64,000 bases of DNA from Phlebotomus papatasi. Taxonomy: Eukaryota > Arthropoda > Insecta > Diptera > Psychodidae. The position numbers and the translations under genes are program-made. Positions 56,801-64,000 of this stretch are shown piece after piece; the stretch's first letter is position 1, and every line of letters begins with the position of its first letter. The stretch spans positions 15,717,078 through 15,781,077 of the forward strand of contig NC_077224.1 in the NCBI RefSeq assembly GCF_024763615.1, given 5' to 3'. The notes under the pieces were generated by a model that saw nothing but the letters and a program-made list of their open reading frames with translations, was not told where the DNA came from and did not search any database.

Positions 56801-59800
56801 CTCTCCATAATTAAAAATAAAAACAATCACAAGTGATTCAAACGACAAGAAAAAAATTGGCAAGGAAATAAATAAAACGAAGGGGCTATTAAGGAATCGA
56901 AAATGTTGGTAACTCATTCGGAGATGAGCGAGGAAGTTGTGTAAAAATTAAAGAATAATTAATAATTCACTCTTGGTTAGTGCACAAAATATTTTACTGT
57001 AATTTTTCTTTTTGCACGAAGAAAGTTCTTTGATCCATTGAGCAAGCAATAAAACTCTACCGATACAGCCTTCTTTAAAAATAAACCACGCCCCTTATAA
57101 AAAATCATTTCGAAAAGAAAATAGAATGGGACAAAATTCTTAATGTGATTAACACGATTCTACCAGACAATTTAAATTTGGAAGGCAGACAGAATAGCTC
57201 CTCCTATAAAAATACGCCACGCCCCTTAAAGAAACTTATTTCGAAAAATAAACTTGAATGCATTAAGTCTTGAATCTCCAACTTTTGCAGAAGAAAGTGA
57301 CGGACGAAAAAAAATAAAATCATCATGAAATGCATTTGTAGATCAGCTAATAAGGCTTCATTTATCAAAAATACGCCACGCCCCTTAGCAAAATTATTTC
57401 GAAAAACAAACTAGAATGGATAAAAGTCAATTATTGGACATCTTGGTTGTAGAAGTGACGGATAAAAAAGAGAGAACACTCTCAAATGCATTTGTGGATC
57501 AGCTAATAAGGCTCCATGTATCAAAAATACGCCACACCCCTTAAAGAAACTTATTTCGAAAAATAAAGTAGAATGGATTAAAATCAATTATTGGATATAC
57601 TAGTTGTAGAAGCAACTGTTGAAAAAAAATGAACCAACTTTCAAATGCATTTGTGGACCAGTCAATAAGATTCCATCTATAAAAAAGTACGCCACGCCCC
57701 TTAAAAAAATTATTTCGAAAAACAAACTTGAATGGATTAAAGTAAATTGTTGGATGGTCTGTTGTTGTAGAAGAAAGTGACAGACGAAAAAGAAGGAGAA
57801 CATTCTCAAACGCATTTCTGGATTATCCAATAACGCTCCACCGATAAAAATAAGCCACGCCCCTTAAAAAAAATTATTTAGAAAAACAAACTAGAACGGA
57901 TCGAAGTCAATTATTGGACATCCTGGTTGTAGAAGGGACGGACAAAAGAGAGAACACTCTCAAATTCATTTGTGGATCAATCAATAAGGGTCCATTTATC
58001 AAAGAAACGCCACGCCCCTTAAAGAAACTTATTTCAAAAAATAAAGTAGAATGGAGTAAGACCCATTGTTGGATATCATGGTTCTAGGAGCGACTGTTGA
58101 AAAGAAATGAGCCAACTTTCAAATGCATTTGTGGACCAGTCAATAAGATTTCATCTATAAAAAAGTACGCCACGCCCCTTAAAAAAATATTTCGAAAAAC
58201 AAACTAGAACGGATCAAAGTAAATTATTAGATATCCTTGTTATAGAAGTGACGGATGAAAAAAATGAGAGTACTCTCAAATGCGTTTGTGGAGCAACCAA
58301 TAAGGTCCCATTTATCAAAAATATGCCACACCCCTTAAAGAAAATCGTTTCGAAAAACGAACCTATAATGGATCAAAATTAATTGCTGGATATCTTACGG
58401 TTGCAGGAGAAAATAACGCACAAAAATAATGAAAACTGCCAATAAGGCACCACCTATAAAAATACGCCCCGCCCTTTAAGAAAATTTGTTTCTCTGAAAA
58501 AAAAAAAATGCAGTGGCTCAAATACAATTCGATGGTTGTTGATGAGATTTTCTGAAAAATCTACTCTTACTCATAAGGAACGCCTACTTTGAGGATATGG
58601 CGACACAGAAGCCACGCCCACTTAGAAGCAACGCCCATTTGTATATTTTATGCCCTGGTCAAATTTTATCTTATAAATATTAATAAAAATTGTCGAATGG
58701 ACTAGAGCCAGACTGGATGGTGAATTACTTAAACCCCTCCCACTTATCAAAAAAGGAATACCGACTTATTGATATATATTTTCACAATATAAAATTTCAA
58801 TTTTTATTCTTTTTTTTACTTTTGGAAGAAAATTATCTCTTTTTTTGTGATAACTTGCAATAAAAAGCACGTTATTTTCATTTTTAATCACAAACCCGGG
58901 AAAGAATGGGGCGTGGCTTAATTTTTCATAGACAGATTTTTGGATTCTTCTTCAACTCAGAGTTGTAAGCATTATCTTCCAATTAAATATAAGAAATACT
59001 AAATTTTCCACTAATGTATACTTGTAGCCTCTAATGGGGGCGTAACCTAAATTTATTTAAGAGAAATCTTACTCAGATCAAATATTACTTTCATTGCAAA
59101 AAATAAATTTTACAGTAAAGTAATGGCAATACTTTTTATTCTCCTCTCATCACACCATTCAGTGGAGTTAATCTTTGTGCTCAAGAGTACAAAGATCCAG
59201 CAGCAAAATCACACTTGAAGTGAGGACAAAAAAAGTACGAGGAGTGTGCGATAAAATGTATTGCAATTGAAAATCATCCAGTTTATTCTGGATCTTTTCT
59301 TCACTCCAATCACAAAGAACACAAGCTCGATGAAAAAAAAACTCTTCTACCACATAAATACGAAAAAAAAGAGGTCTTAGGGATCTTAAGCTACAAAAAC
59401 ATCAACAAAATATCGTTAGAATTTAGAGGTCATAAATATCAAAAGAAAATTCTCAATCATTTCTTTTTTGGATCTTCTCAAACTTTCCTTTCATTTTTTT
59501 GGACAAAAGAAGAAAGAGAATCACACAAAACATTTTATATTTTTTTAGATATAAAACACTCATGCAATTTGCAGTGAATTTAGAGCCAAAATTAGGAAGG
59601 TTACAAAAATATTCTTGTTATTGAGAGGTAAAAGTTATCTTACCTGTCTTGCGGAGTGGAAAATCGGAATCATATTTGGCGATTGATGATGGTGGTTGTG
59701 GAATTTTGTACGGATGAGAACTAACTGAAGCTACTCCAGCACCAGCAGGCAGGGATTCACCTGAAGAACTCTTAACGACACCCCTTAAGAAAATAATTGC

Positions 59801-62800
59801 AAAAATACATTAATAATAAAATAAAAATTAAAAATGTTTTGGGAAATATTTAGCAAATATCGAGAAACTCTTTAATTTAACAAAGAAAAACATGTTAATG
59901 GTCTGGATATTTTATTAAGATGGTGAATAAATGTCAAAATCATTTTAAAAAAAAATTGAAATCAATAACAAGATCAACGTTTCTTAACTCGTTATCATTG
60001 TGGAACTTGAAGTGTCTTAGCTAAAAATTACAATTTAAGATTGTATAGACTTTACGAATTGTCAATAAAAACCACTCAGGTTTAGCATGTAATTTAACAG
60101 GAATAATATTAAAGGTTTGTCGAGGTACAACACACTTACATTGGCTCCAAAAATCACATATATATATACCACAAATGTTTTTGTGTTCATAAATCAGCTA
60201 AGACTCTGTACAACATCAGCTTCTACGGTCCAAGATGTTTTCATTTATATTCTTTATATTTGATCAAATTTAATGGACGCATTTTACCAAAATTTTGCAG
60301 AAAAAAACAATGATTTTAGTCAGATGAGAAGTTTCGTTAAGTGTGGACAATCTTGAAATCTAGCTAAGACACTTCAAGTTCCACAAAAGCATTGTGTTTG
60401 AATGAGACATTTGGTCCCAATTCTGAGGAAAGGATCAAGAAAAATTCAAAATATTCATTTTCTGAAATTGAAAAATCAAGATCAATATGACAAATTTATC
60501 ATATCATCATCTGATATCCAAGACACAAATCGTGTGTTTACAATTTTGGATCCAAGGACTTCTCGACATCTCATTTTTCCATACGTTTTTGCATAGAGGC
60601 ATTGAAGATTATTGGCAAGTTTTTTTCCTAAAGAGAATTGAAACCTACAAATGCATCGCGTTAGAATATGAAATCTTGATCTCACTAATATTTGACACCA
60701 TGAAATTTTGATCTTGATCTTGATTTGAGAATTGAAAAAATCATTAATCATTTTATCCACTTTCATAGACTAATTGAGAGCAACATTCGTTAAAAATTGT
60801 TTTTTTTTATATAATGAAAATCGTCTGTATAGTGCAGCAAAAGGAAATGTCAAAATTCCGTCAAACAGACATTTTTTTACGCAAATCGATTTTTCGCTGA
60901 GGAATTTAATTATTTTAAGTACTTTCCTAAGTTTGAGGCTAAAACTAAAATCAAAATTTCAAGCTAACAAAAAAAATCACGGATCAAGATTTCTTAGAAC
61001 GTGGAACATGATCTGTGGAACAAAAAGTGTCTCAGTTAAGAATCATTGTGCACACTTAATTCATGATTAAAAAAACTACTAATTCTACCATTAATTTAAT
61101 CAAAATAGTAGCTGTAAGATGTTTGGAAATAGAACACACAAAAGTTGCCTACAAAAAATGTGCTATACCATATAAGCATTTCAGTGTTTATCATTAGTTT
61201 TTTGAGATTCCTTACAATCTGAATTCCTGTGGTCATTTTAATTGTTTTTCCTTTATAAATTTTGTCAATTTTGGAAAAGATTGCAGGAAAAAACAATGAT
61301 CTTTGTCAGATAAAAACTTTGGTTAAGTGTGGACCATCTTGGAGTCTAGCTAAGACACTTCAAGTTCCACCGGTACATCGCACCAGAATAAGATATTTTG
61401 ATCTTGTTATTTTTGAGTTAGAATCGATTGATTTATGAATCTTTTTTTTTAATTTTTGTAATAGTAGGCGGTTTGTGTCCTGGATAATAATATTTTGAGA
61501 CAAACGTTAGGTTTGTCGTTCTTTAATTTTCTTGTGTTTATATAATATTATCAAAATCCTCAAATTTGAGGGCTAATATTAACATAAAATTAAAAAATTA
61601 ACATAAAACATTAGGTCGCTGTCACCGATTGGTTCCAGTTTTAAACGTTTGCAATTTCTAGCCAGTCAGGGAATACGTTAATAAAAAAATTGAATCAATA
61701 ATCCTATTTTACAAAAGAGGAACAGATTATCCTTCAATCATCTTACTTTTTGAAATTTCTTGTCAGAAATTCACATTTGAGATTTTCTAGGACAGCTTCC
61801 CTTTATTAAAAAAAAGGTTTTCCCTTGCGCAAATAAACAAATAAAAGAAATCTTGGAGGAAATAACATTTCTTGGAATGATTTATCTTAAGAATCACCCA
61901 TTAAATATTCTCTATTCCATTTCAATTTTTTATGTTTTCATATTCTTACCAATTCCGATATGGTGATGATGATGTCATGCCATTTGTTGCTGCATTCTGC
62001 TTCTTGTTCATCAAGAAAGTCTGCACAGAGAGAGCAAAAGACAAGCAGATAAAAAATAGAGACATATTTTAGCAAAAAAAAAGGATAAAAGGCACCAAGT
62101 AATGTAACATCTCTATCGTGACTTGTATTACTAACCTGAAGTTTCTGTTTGACCTCTGAACTTGCATTTGCACTGCAATTATTCTCTTTGCGTCTCATCA
62201 CCTCCCTTTCGCGACGTTCTCGCTGTTGTTGCTGTTCTTCTGCAATTCTCTGTTCTCTCAGTTCCTGGAATACGCCATTGGAAAGCCCCGCAAACTATAG
62301 ATAATGTACCAGAGAAGGGAATATACGTGTGACAGCGAAACAACAAAAGAAAGTGAGGGATTTGGACCTCAAGGAGCAAGAGACAAAAGTTGATCACAAA
62401 AAAAATCCCTATGGGTCGCTCAGAGCAAAAGTGGGCTATTTTAGAAGGGAAATGCATATACGATAGACCCATTTTGCTTTCTGAGCGTCTCATATGCAAC
62501 TTTGAGCCTCTTCCTTGAGATTAAAAATGCAAAAAATTTAATAAATATAATAAAACAGGAAGGATATTTGATTGTGAGGGATTGTTTTTTTTTTAATAAA
62601 AATTTTTGAGGATCGCCAATACCACCCCTCAAATTCTTTTATTGTTCCCCATAATACAGAAAACAAGAAAAAATAAATTGACCTGCAATATTGCTTGATG
62701 ATGGATAAAGGAATATTAGTGCTATTCCAATTAAAAATGAACACGATTTTTAGCACATGACTGTTCCCATTTGCTTCTGCATTATCGACTTTTCTTTGTA

Positions 62801-63193
62801 TTGGTTCCTGTCATGACTCTTTAGTGGTTTCAGAACACGACGAGGACTGGGGAAAGCAGTCGAGACAGGAACCAAGACAGAGAAAAGTCGACAATGCAGA
62901 AGCACTTCAGAACAGCCATGTGCTAAAAAAATCAGGAGAAAGATATCCCTTTTTCATTTCCTATCGAAACAGCACCATAAAGGACAAAGATGACTCAGAA
63001 GGAAAATCGATTAAGAAAAAAAATGATCATGAAAGATCAAAAAATGCGGATATAGGGGTCTTTTTCGTACTTTCATGGAACCAACCTGATATTTGTGCTC
63101 CAATTGAAGTTTATGCTGAAGCTCAAGTTGTTTGTTCTTCTCATGAAATGTATGCCAGAGCATTTGCTTCTGCATTTCTTGCTCCTTCTTGAG
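41767..63193 (-). CDS. HDAC4: Class IIa histone deacetylase HDAC4 (11 exons; N-terminus beyond the window)
   Basis: Nuclear/cytoplasmic shuttling corepressor. The exons join in frame to 1004 codons plus stop. In order: glutamine-rich coiled coil (LKKEQEMQKQM, ELREQRIAEEQQQQRERR); the first 14-3-3 site RKT|ASEP, split by an intron; a basic nuclear localisation region (IRLKQSVIERKARNG); the second 14-3-3 site RTQSAPLP; a third, SRTLSSPL; then the deacetylase domain. That domain has the class IIa zinc-site residues (MLKHACICGDNSSHPEH), RPPGHHAE, DWDVHHGNGT and GFDA. The C-terminus has an export-signal-like TVTAMAGLSMQSL and ends SEEPMDQDDK. Kinase phosphorylation of the three serines normally drives 14-3-3 binding and nuclear exit. 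The position that is His in vertebrate class IIa enzymes is Tyr here (LEGGYDL). The upstream exons, including the usual MEF2-binding part, are off the right edge. Confidence 0.95.
41903..42036 (-). CDS. HDAC4: HDAC4 penultimate coding exon (export signal)
   Basis: 134 nt, MSHWPAVKRLAHTV to DESDTVTAMAGLSMQSLH, acceptor TTCTCAG, donor AG|GTGAG, phase 2 at its 3' end. The TVTAMAGLS block corresponds to the C-terminal nuclear export signal of class IIa HDACs. Confidence 0.9.
43253..43680 (-). mobile_element. MITE family B, copy 4 (inverted)
   Basis: Full-length, opposite orientation to the copies at 1659, 14044 and 15051. It lies in HDAC4 intron 9. Confidence 0.85.
43749..43833. repeat. Perfect 39-bp inverted repeat, 7-nt loop
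   Basis: Positions 43749-43787 and 43795-43833 are exact reverse complements, with loop GCTAAAG. The arm starts AATTGTGGAGCTCAGAGGCA and ends ATATCCTATG. No mismatch in 39 pairs, in an otherwise diverged repeat. Confidence 0.95.
43945..44272. mobile_element. Inner MITE with CAGTTCTGTCTC ends, TA duplication
   Basis: CAGTTCTGTCTCTCTATAT at the left and, inverted, CAGTGCTGTCTCGCTATAT at the right, flanked by TA on both sides. It is nested within the element at 43710-44461. Confidence 0.8.
44789..44990 (+). mobile_element. MITE family C, copy 3 (3' truncated)
   Basis: It begins CACTGAGGAAAAAGGGGGTG and follows the family consensus to the CTGCAGGGT block, then stops matching. Confidence 0.75.
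45665..45920 (-). mobile_element. MITE family C, copy 4
   Basis: 256 bp from CACTGTGAGAGAAATCCG to TTTTCTCAGTG, ending only about 60 bp from the HDAC4 exon 45983-47107 splice donor. Confidence 0.8.
45983..47107 (-). CDS. HDAC4: HDAC4 deacetylase-domain exon
   Basis: 375 codons, phase 0 on both sides. The acceptor TTCCAG|GGA was chosen because it alone keeps frame with the upstream exon and includes THVTTGLAFDNQMLKH. The donor is CAG|GTAAGC. It contains all catalytic and zinc-binding motifs. The tyrosine codon of LEGGYDL is at 46127-46129. Confidence 0.93.
47108..50475 (-). other. HDAC4 intron 8, mostly anonymous
   Basis: AT-rich with GAGGTTA palindromes at 47245, 47562 and 48962. A dispersed repeat at about 49815-49905 also occurs inverted near 60553-60640. 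No exon is supported, because both flanking junctions are already in frame. Confidence 0.6.
49815..49905 (+). repeat. Dispersed repeat, second copy inverted at about 60553-60640
   Basis: About 80 bp, including CAATTCTCTTTAGGAAAAA, ACTTGCCAATA and GCAAAAACGTATGGAAAAAT, matches the reverse complement of the later region with few changes. Both lie in HDAC4 introns. Confidence 0.75.
50476..51345 (-). CDS. HDAC4: HDAC4 large central exon
   Basis: 290 codons starting ALLSNFRTHAQMAAAAAAAG after a CCATAG acceptor and ending RRSLTG|GTGAGT. It has a polyalanine run, a His-rich stretch, the RTQSAPLP 14-3-3 site, a Glu-rich patch with a SUMO-like LKEEES, and SRTLSSPLV. Long insertions relative to vertebrates are low complexity. 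Confidence 0.92.
51696..51809. repeat. Two adjacent hairpins in HDAC4 intron 7
   Basis: CGGTTCTCA pairs with TGAGAACC at 51696-51720. TACTTCATGAGAGCA (51751-51765) pairs perfectly with 51795-51809 over a 29-nt loop. Confidence 0.6.
52040..52562. repeat. Three 130-bp tandem units followed by a CGCGAAAA minisatellite
   Basis: GGAAAATTGGAAGAAAAATG, TTTTCTCGGAAACTATGAGA and TGCAAAATTTCACTTGAAA recur three times to about 52445. Then CGACCCGCGAAAAT-type units repeat from 52455 to 52562, a CpG-rich patch in AT-rich DNA. Confidence 0.7.
53129..53875. mobile_element. Nested foldback with about 150-bp arms
   Basis: The arms carry CTACAAGATAGCGTGGTC, ATAACTGTCAAAACCTAAAA, GAAATTTTAGTATGTTGTA and their complements at 53740-53875. 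It lies inside the 1.7-kb element. Confidence 0.75.
54230..54469. mobile_element. Nested 240-bp MITE, CTCTGAAAAAAATGTTTTGT ends, TA duplication
   Basis: Terminal inverted repeat of about 20 bp, TA at 54228-54229 and 54470-54471. The centre has repeated CAATTTGACAAAACTTTT words. Confidence 0.75.
54763..55137. mobile_element. Long-TIR MITE (arms about 150 bp)
   Basis: The arms begin AGAGCAGAATCACATTGACA and continue ATGCTCACCGTATTTCG, TTACCTTATCTCATACTC and GGCACTAGGTGAAAATAA. A truncated end occurs at 118-189. Confidence 0.8.
55377..55508 (-). CDS. HDAC4: HDAC4 coding exon (SPSMPNISLG block)
   Basis: 44 codons, ENEDPNYQGNRG to LANAHNANNL, acceptor CATGCAG, donor TTG|GTAAGT, phase 0. SPSMPNISLG corresponds to the conserved SPSLPNITLG of class IIa HDACs. 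Confidence 0.92.
55586..55671 (-). CDS. HDAC4: HDAC4 coding exon (SGPNSPP block)
   Basis: 86 nt; with one base from the previous exon it reads NCTTTPDSGPNSPPTL to SAPIQE. Acceptor TCTCTAG, donor GAG|GTTAGT. Confidence 0.88.
56424..56582 (-). CDS. HDAC4: HDAC4 coding exon (14-3-3 site 1 and nuclear localisation)
   Basis: Acceptor GGCTGCAG, then (A)SEPNLLKIRLKQSVIERK and an Arg/Gln-rich helix to SALATPT; donor ACAA|GTACGT, phase 1. The phosphoserine of RKTASEP is in this exon while RKT is in the previous one. Confidence 0.93.
57040..58540. repeat. Satellite-like tandem array, period about 159 bp, about 10 units
   Basis: CGCCACGCCCCTTAAA recurs near 57086, 57217, 57376, 57533, 57692, 57854, 58010, 58170, 58325 and 58466. 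Most spacings are 155-162 bp. Each unit also has ATTATTTCGAAAAACAAAC, AATTATTGGATATCCTGG and TCAAATGCATTTGTGGA. It lies in HDAC4 intron 4. Confidence 0.9.
59644..59783 (-). CDS. HDAC4: HDAC4 coding exon (DSDFPLRKT)
   Basis: 140 nt; acceptor TTCTTAAG, completes W then GVVKSSSGES to KYDSDFPLRKT, donor ACAG|GTAAGA. It joins in phase to ASEPN downstream. Confidence 0.92.
59990..60395. mobile_element. MITE with GTGGAACTTGAAGTGTCTTA arms, copy 1
   Basis: GTGGAACTTGAAGTGTCTTA followed by GCTA is mirrored at about 60361-60386. A relative with the same right end lies at 61006-61375. Confidence 0.7.
61006..61375. mobile_element. MITE with GTGGAACTTGAAGTGTCTTA arms, copy 2
   Basis: The left arm has GTGGAACAAAAAGTGTCTCA and the right arm TAGCTAAGACACTTCAAGTT. 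The inner part shares AAAAACAATGATTTTAGTCAG-like words with copy 1. Confidence 0.65.
61950..62020 (-). CDS. HDAC4: HDAC4 coding exon (TFLMNKKQ)
   Basis: 71 nt, TFLMNKKQNAATNGMTSSSP to RNW, acceptor CTGTGCAG, donor TTG|GTAAGA, phase 2. It matches the EFVLNKKK region after KMKLQ in vertebrates. Confidence 0.92.
62136..62264 (-). CDS. HDAC4: HDAC4 coding exon (coiled coil 2)
   Basis: 43 codons ELREQRIAEEQQQQRERR to SSEVKQKLQ, acceptor TATTCCAG, donor CAG|GTTAGT, phase 0. Confidence 0.93.
62417..62487. repeat. Short hairpin element (copy 2), in HDAC4 intron 1
   Basis: CGCTCAGAGCAAAAGTGG pairs imperfectly with CCATTTTGCTTTCTGAGCG. The loop shares CTATTTTA and AAATGCATA with the hairpin at 7326-7402. 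Confidence 0.65.
62700..62960. repeat. Single copy of the BTBD9-intron hairpin unit
   Basis: It has TTAGCACATGACTGTTCCCA, CATTATCGACTTTTCTTTG and GACAGGAACCAAGACAGAGA in the same order as the 24.2-25.7 kb array, about 37 kb away. Confidence 0.8.
63086..63193 (-). CDS. HDAC4: HDAC4 coding exon (coiled coil 1), first in window
   Basis: 36 codons, LKKEQEMQKQMLWHTFHEKN to LQLEHKYQ, acceptor GTTGCAG, donor CAG|GTTGGT, phase 0. It corresponds to the Gln-rich helix (QIQRQ.LIAEFQRQHE) of vertebrate HDAC4. Confidence 0.9.
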
Positions 63194-64000
63194 CTGCAAC
63201 GACAAGAAAAAGAAACCCATCCCATTGAGTATAAGACTTTTAAAAGCAATCCTCCTCCACCCATCCGCTAATACACCATTCAACCCCTTTTGCAATTTTA
63301 TATCCAAGAATAAAAGAACCAAGTAGAAAAAAAGGCATCCGCATTTAATTGTTGCTAATTGTTAGCGAAGGAGGAGTTTATAGAGGAAGAAAAATAACGT
63401 GATCATCTCATTAAAGATTTCTACGTTTTGCCGCAAACAGAACCACACGCCGTGATCTTAAGAGTTCATGTTAAAAAATAAATAATAATACACGTGATTG
63501 ATTGAACTTCTTTTTTCTCCTTACTCTTGCATAAGACTCTGTTCGATCAGACATCTAAAGATAGATTGATTGAAAATTATTACAATTTAAATAACCGGAT
63601 TCTAGTGACATTAGATCTTGCAAATTCAACAACATTGCAAACACTTGATCAATTCACTGATCACGTTTCCTTGGAATGTGGTCAAAAATTTAATTAACAC
63701 GAATATTCTAATTAAGAAATTAGACATTTTTGTAGCATTCGAATTGAATAATTTTTACCATCGATTGAGGCATAAAATTACACAATGGATTAGTGGTCTA
63801 GGTCTAGAAGAATAAGTCCTTTGTATTCTAAATTTACGACTTTAAAATGATTGCTGTATGTATGAAATTTCTATGAGAAATTTATAACTATATCTCAAAG
63901 ATAGAGCAATTAAGCCTTTATTGTCGTTTGACTATCATTTAATATTTCCAAAAGTCAAACGGTATAAAAGATATATATTTATGGTGCTATCTACGTTATC
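63194..64000. other. HDAC4 upstream intron, AT-rich
   Basis: No further HDAC4 exon or other gene can be supported up to the window edge. Confidence 0.5.

Overview
The window is AT-rich nuclear DNA from an insect, most likely a fly (Diptera). The four genes are split by insect-style introns with GT/AG ends. The protein on the plus strand at 17.3-19.3 kb resembles Drosophila Enigma, the dipteran relative of ACAD9. The non-coding DNA is packed with short terminal-inverted-repeat elements (MITEs), tRNA-like SINE heads, one LINE tail and tandem arrays. I cannot name the species.

Layout, left to right. (1) 1-15972, minus strand: the 5' end of a mitochondrial pyrimidine-nucleotide carrier gene (SLC25A33/36, Drosophila Rim2). 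Exon 1 is at 15926-15972 and exon 2 at 2512-2731. They are separated by a 13.2 kb intron full of nested MITEs, and later exons lie off the left edge. (2) 17297-19279, plus strand: a single-exon Enigma/ACAD9-like gene, divergent from Rim2 across about 1.3 kb. Its acyl-CoA dehydrogenase signatures and catalytic glutamate look degenerate. (3) 19.3-23.2 kb: intergenic MITEs. (4) 23225-28852, minus strand: a complete four-exon BTBD9 gene (603 residues: BTB, BACK, two discoidin-like domains). (5) 28.9-41.8 kb: a gene-poor stretch with a LINE 3' tail, a GATCGA-rich tandem array, a degenerate GAGGTTA array and T-rich DNA, part of which may be HDAC4 3' UTR. (6) 41767-63193, minus strand: eleven exons of class IIa histone deacetylase HDAC4. 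They include the 14-3-3 sites, nuclear localisation region, whole deacetylase domain and C-terminal export signal; only the most N-terminal exons lie off the right edge. Every exon junction I propose keeps frame (1004 codons plus stop).

The genes do not form one pathway. Rim2 and Egm are both mitochondrial and share a divergent upstream region, so joint regulation is possible. HDAC4 is a signal-controlled nuclear corepressor, and BTBD9 is a BTB adaptor.

The most unusual features are a perfect 39-bp inverted repeat with a 7-nt loop (43749-43833), at least nine dispersed gapped palindromes of the form GAGGTTA..TAACCTC, a nucleosome-length (about 159 bp) satellite-like array inside an HDAC4 intron, MITE insertions whose empty sites are present elsewhere in the window, and an Egm protein that looks like a pseudoenzyme.
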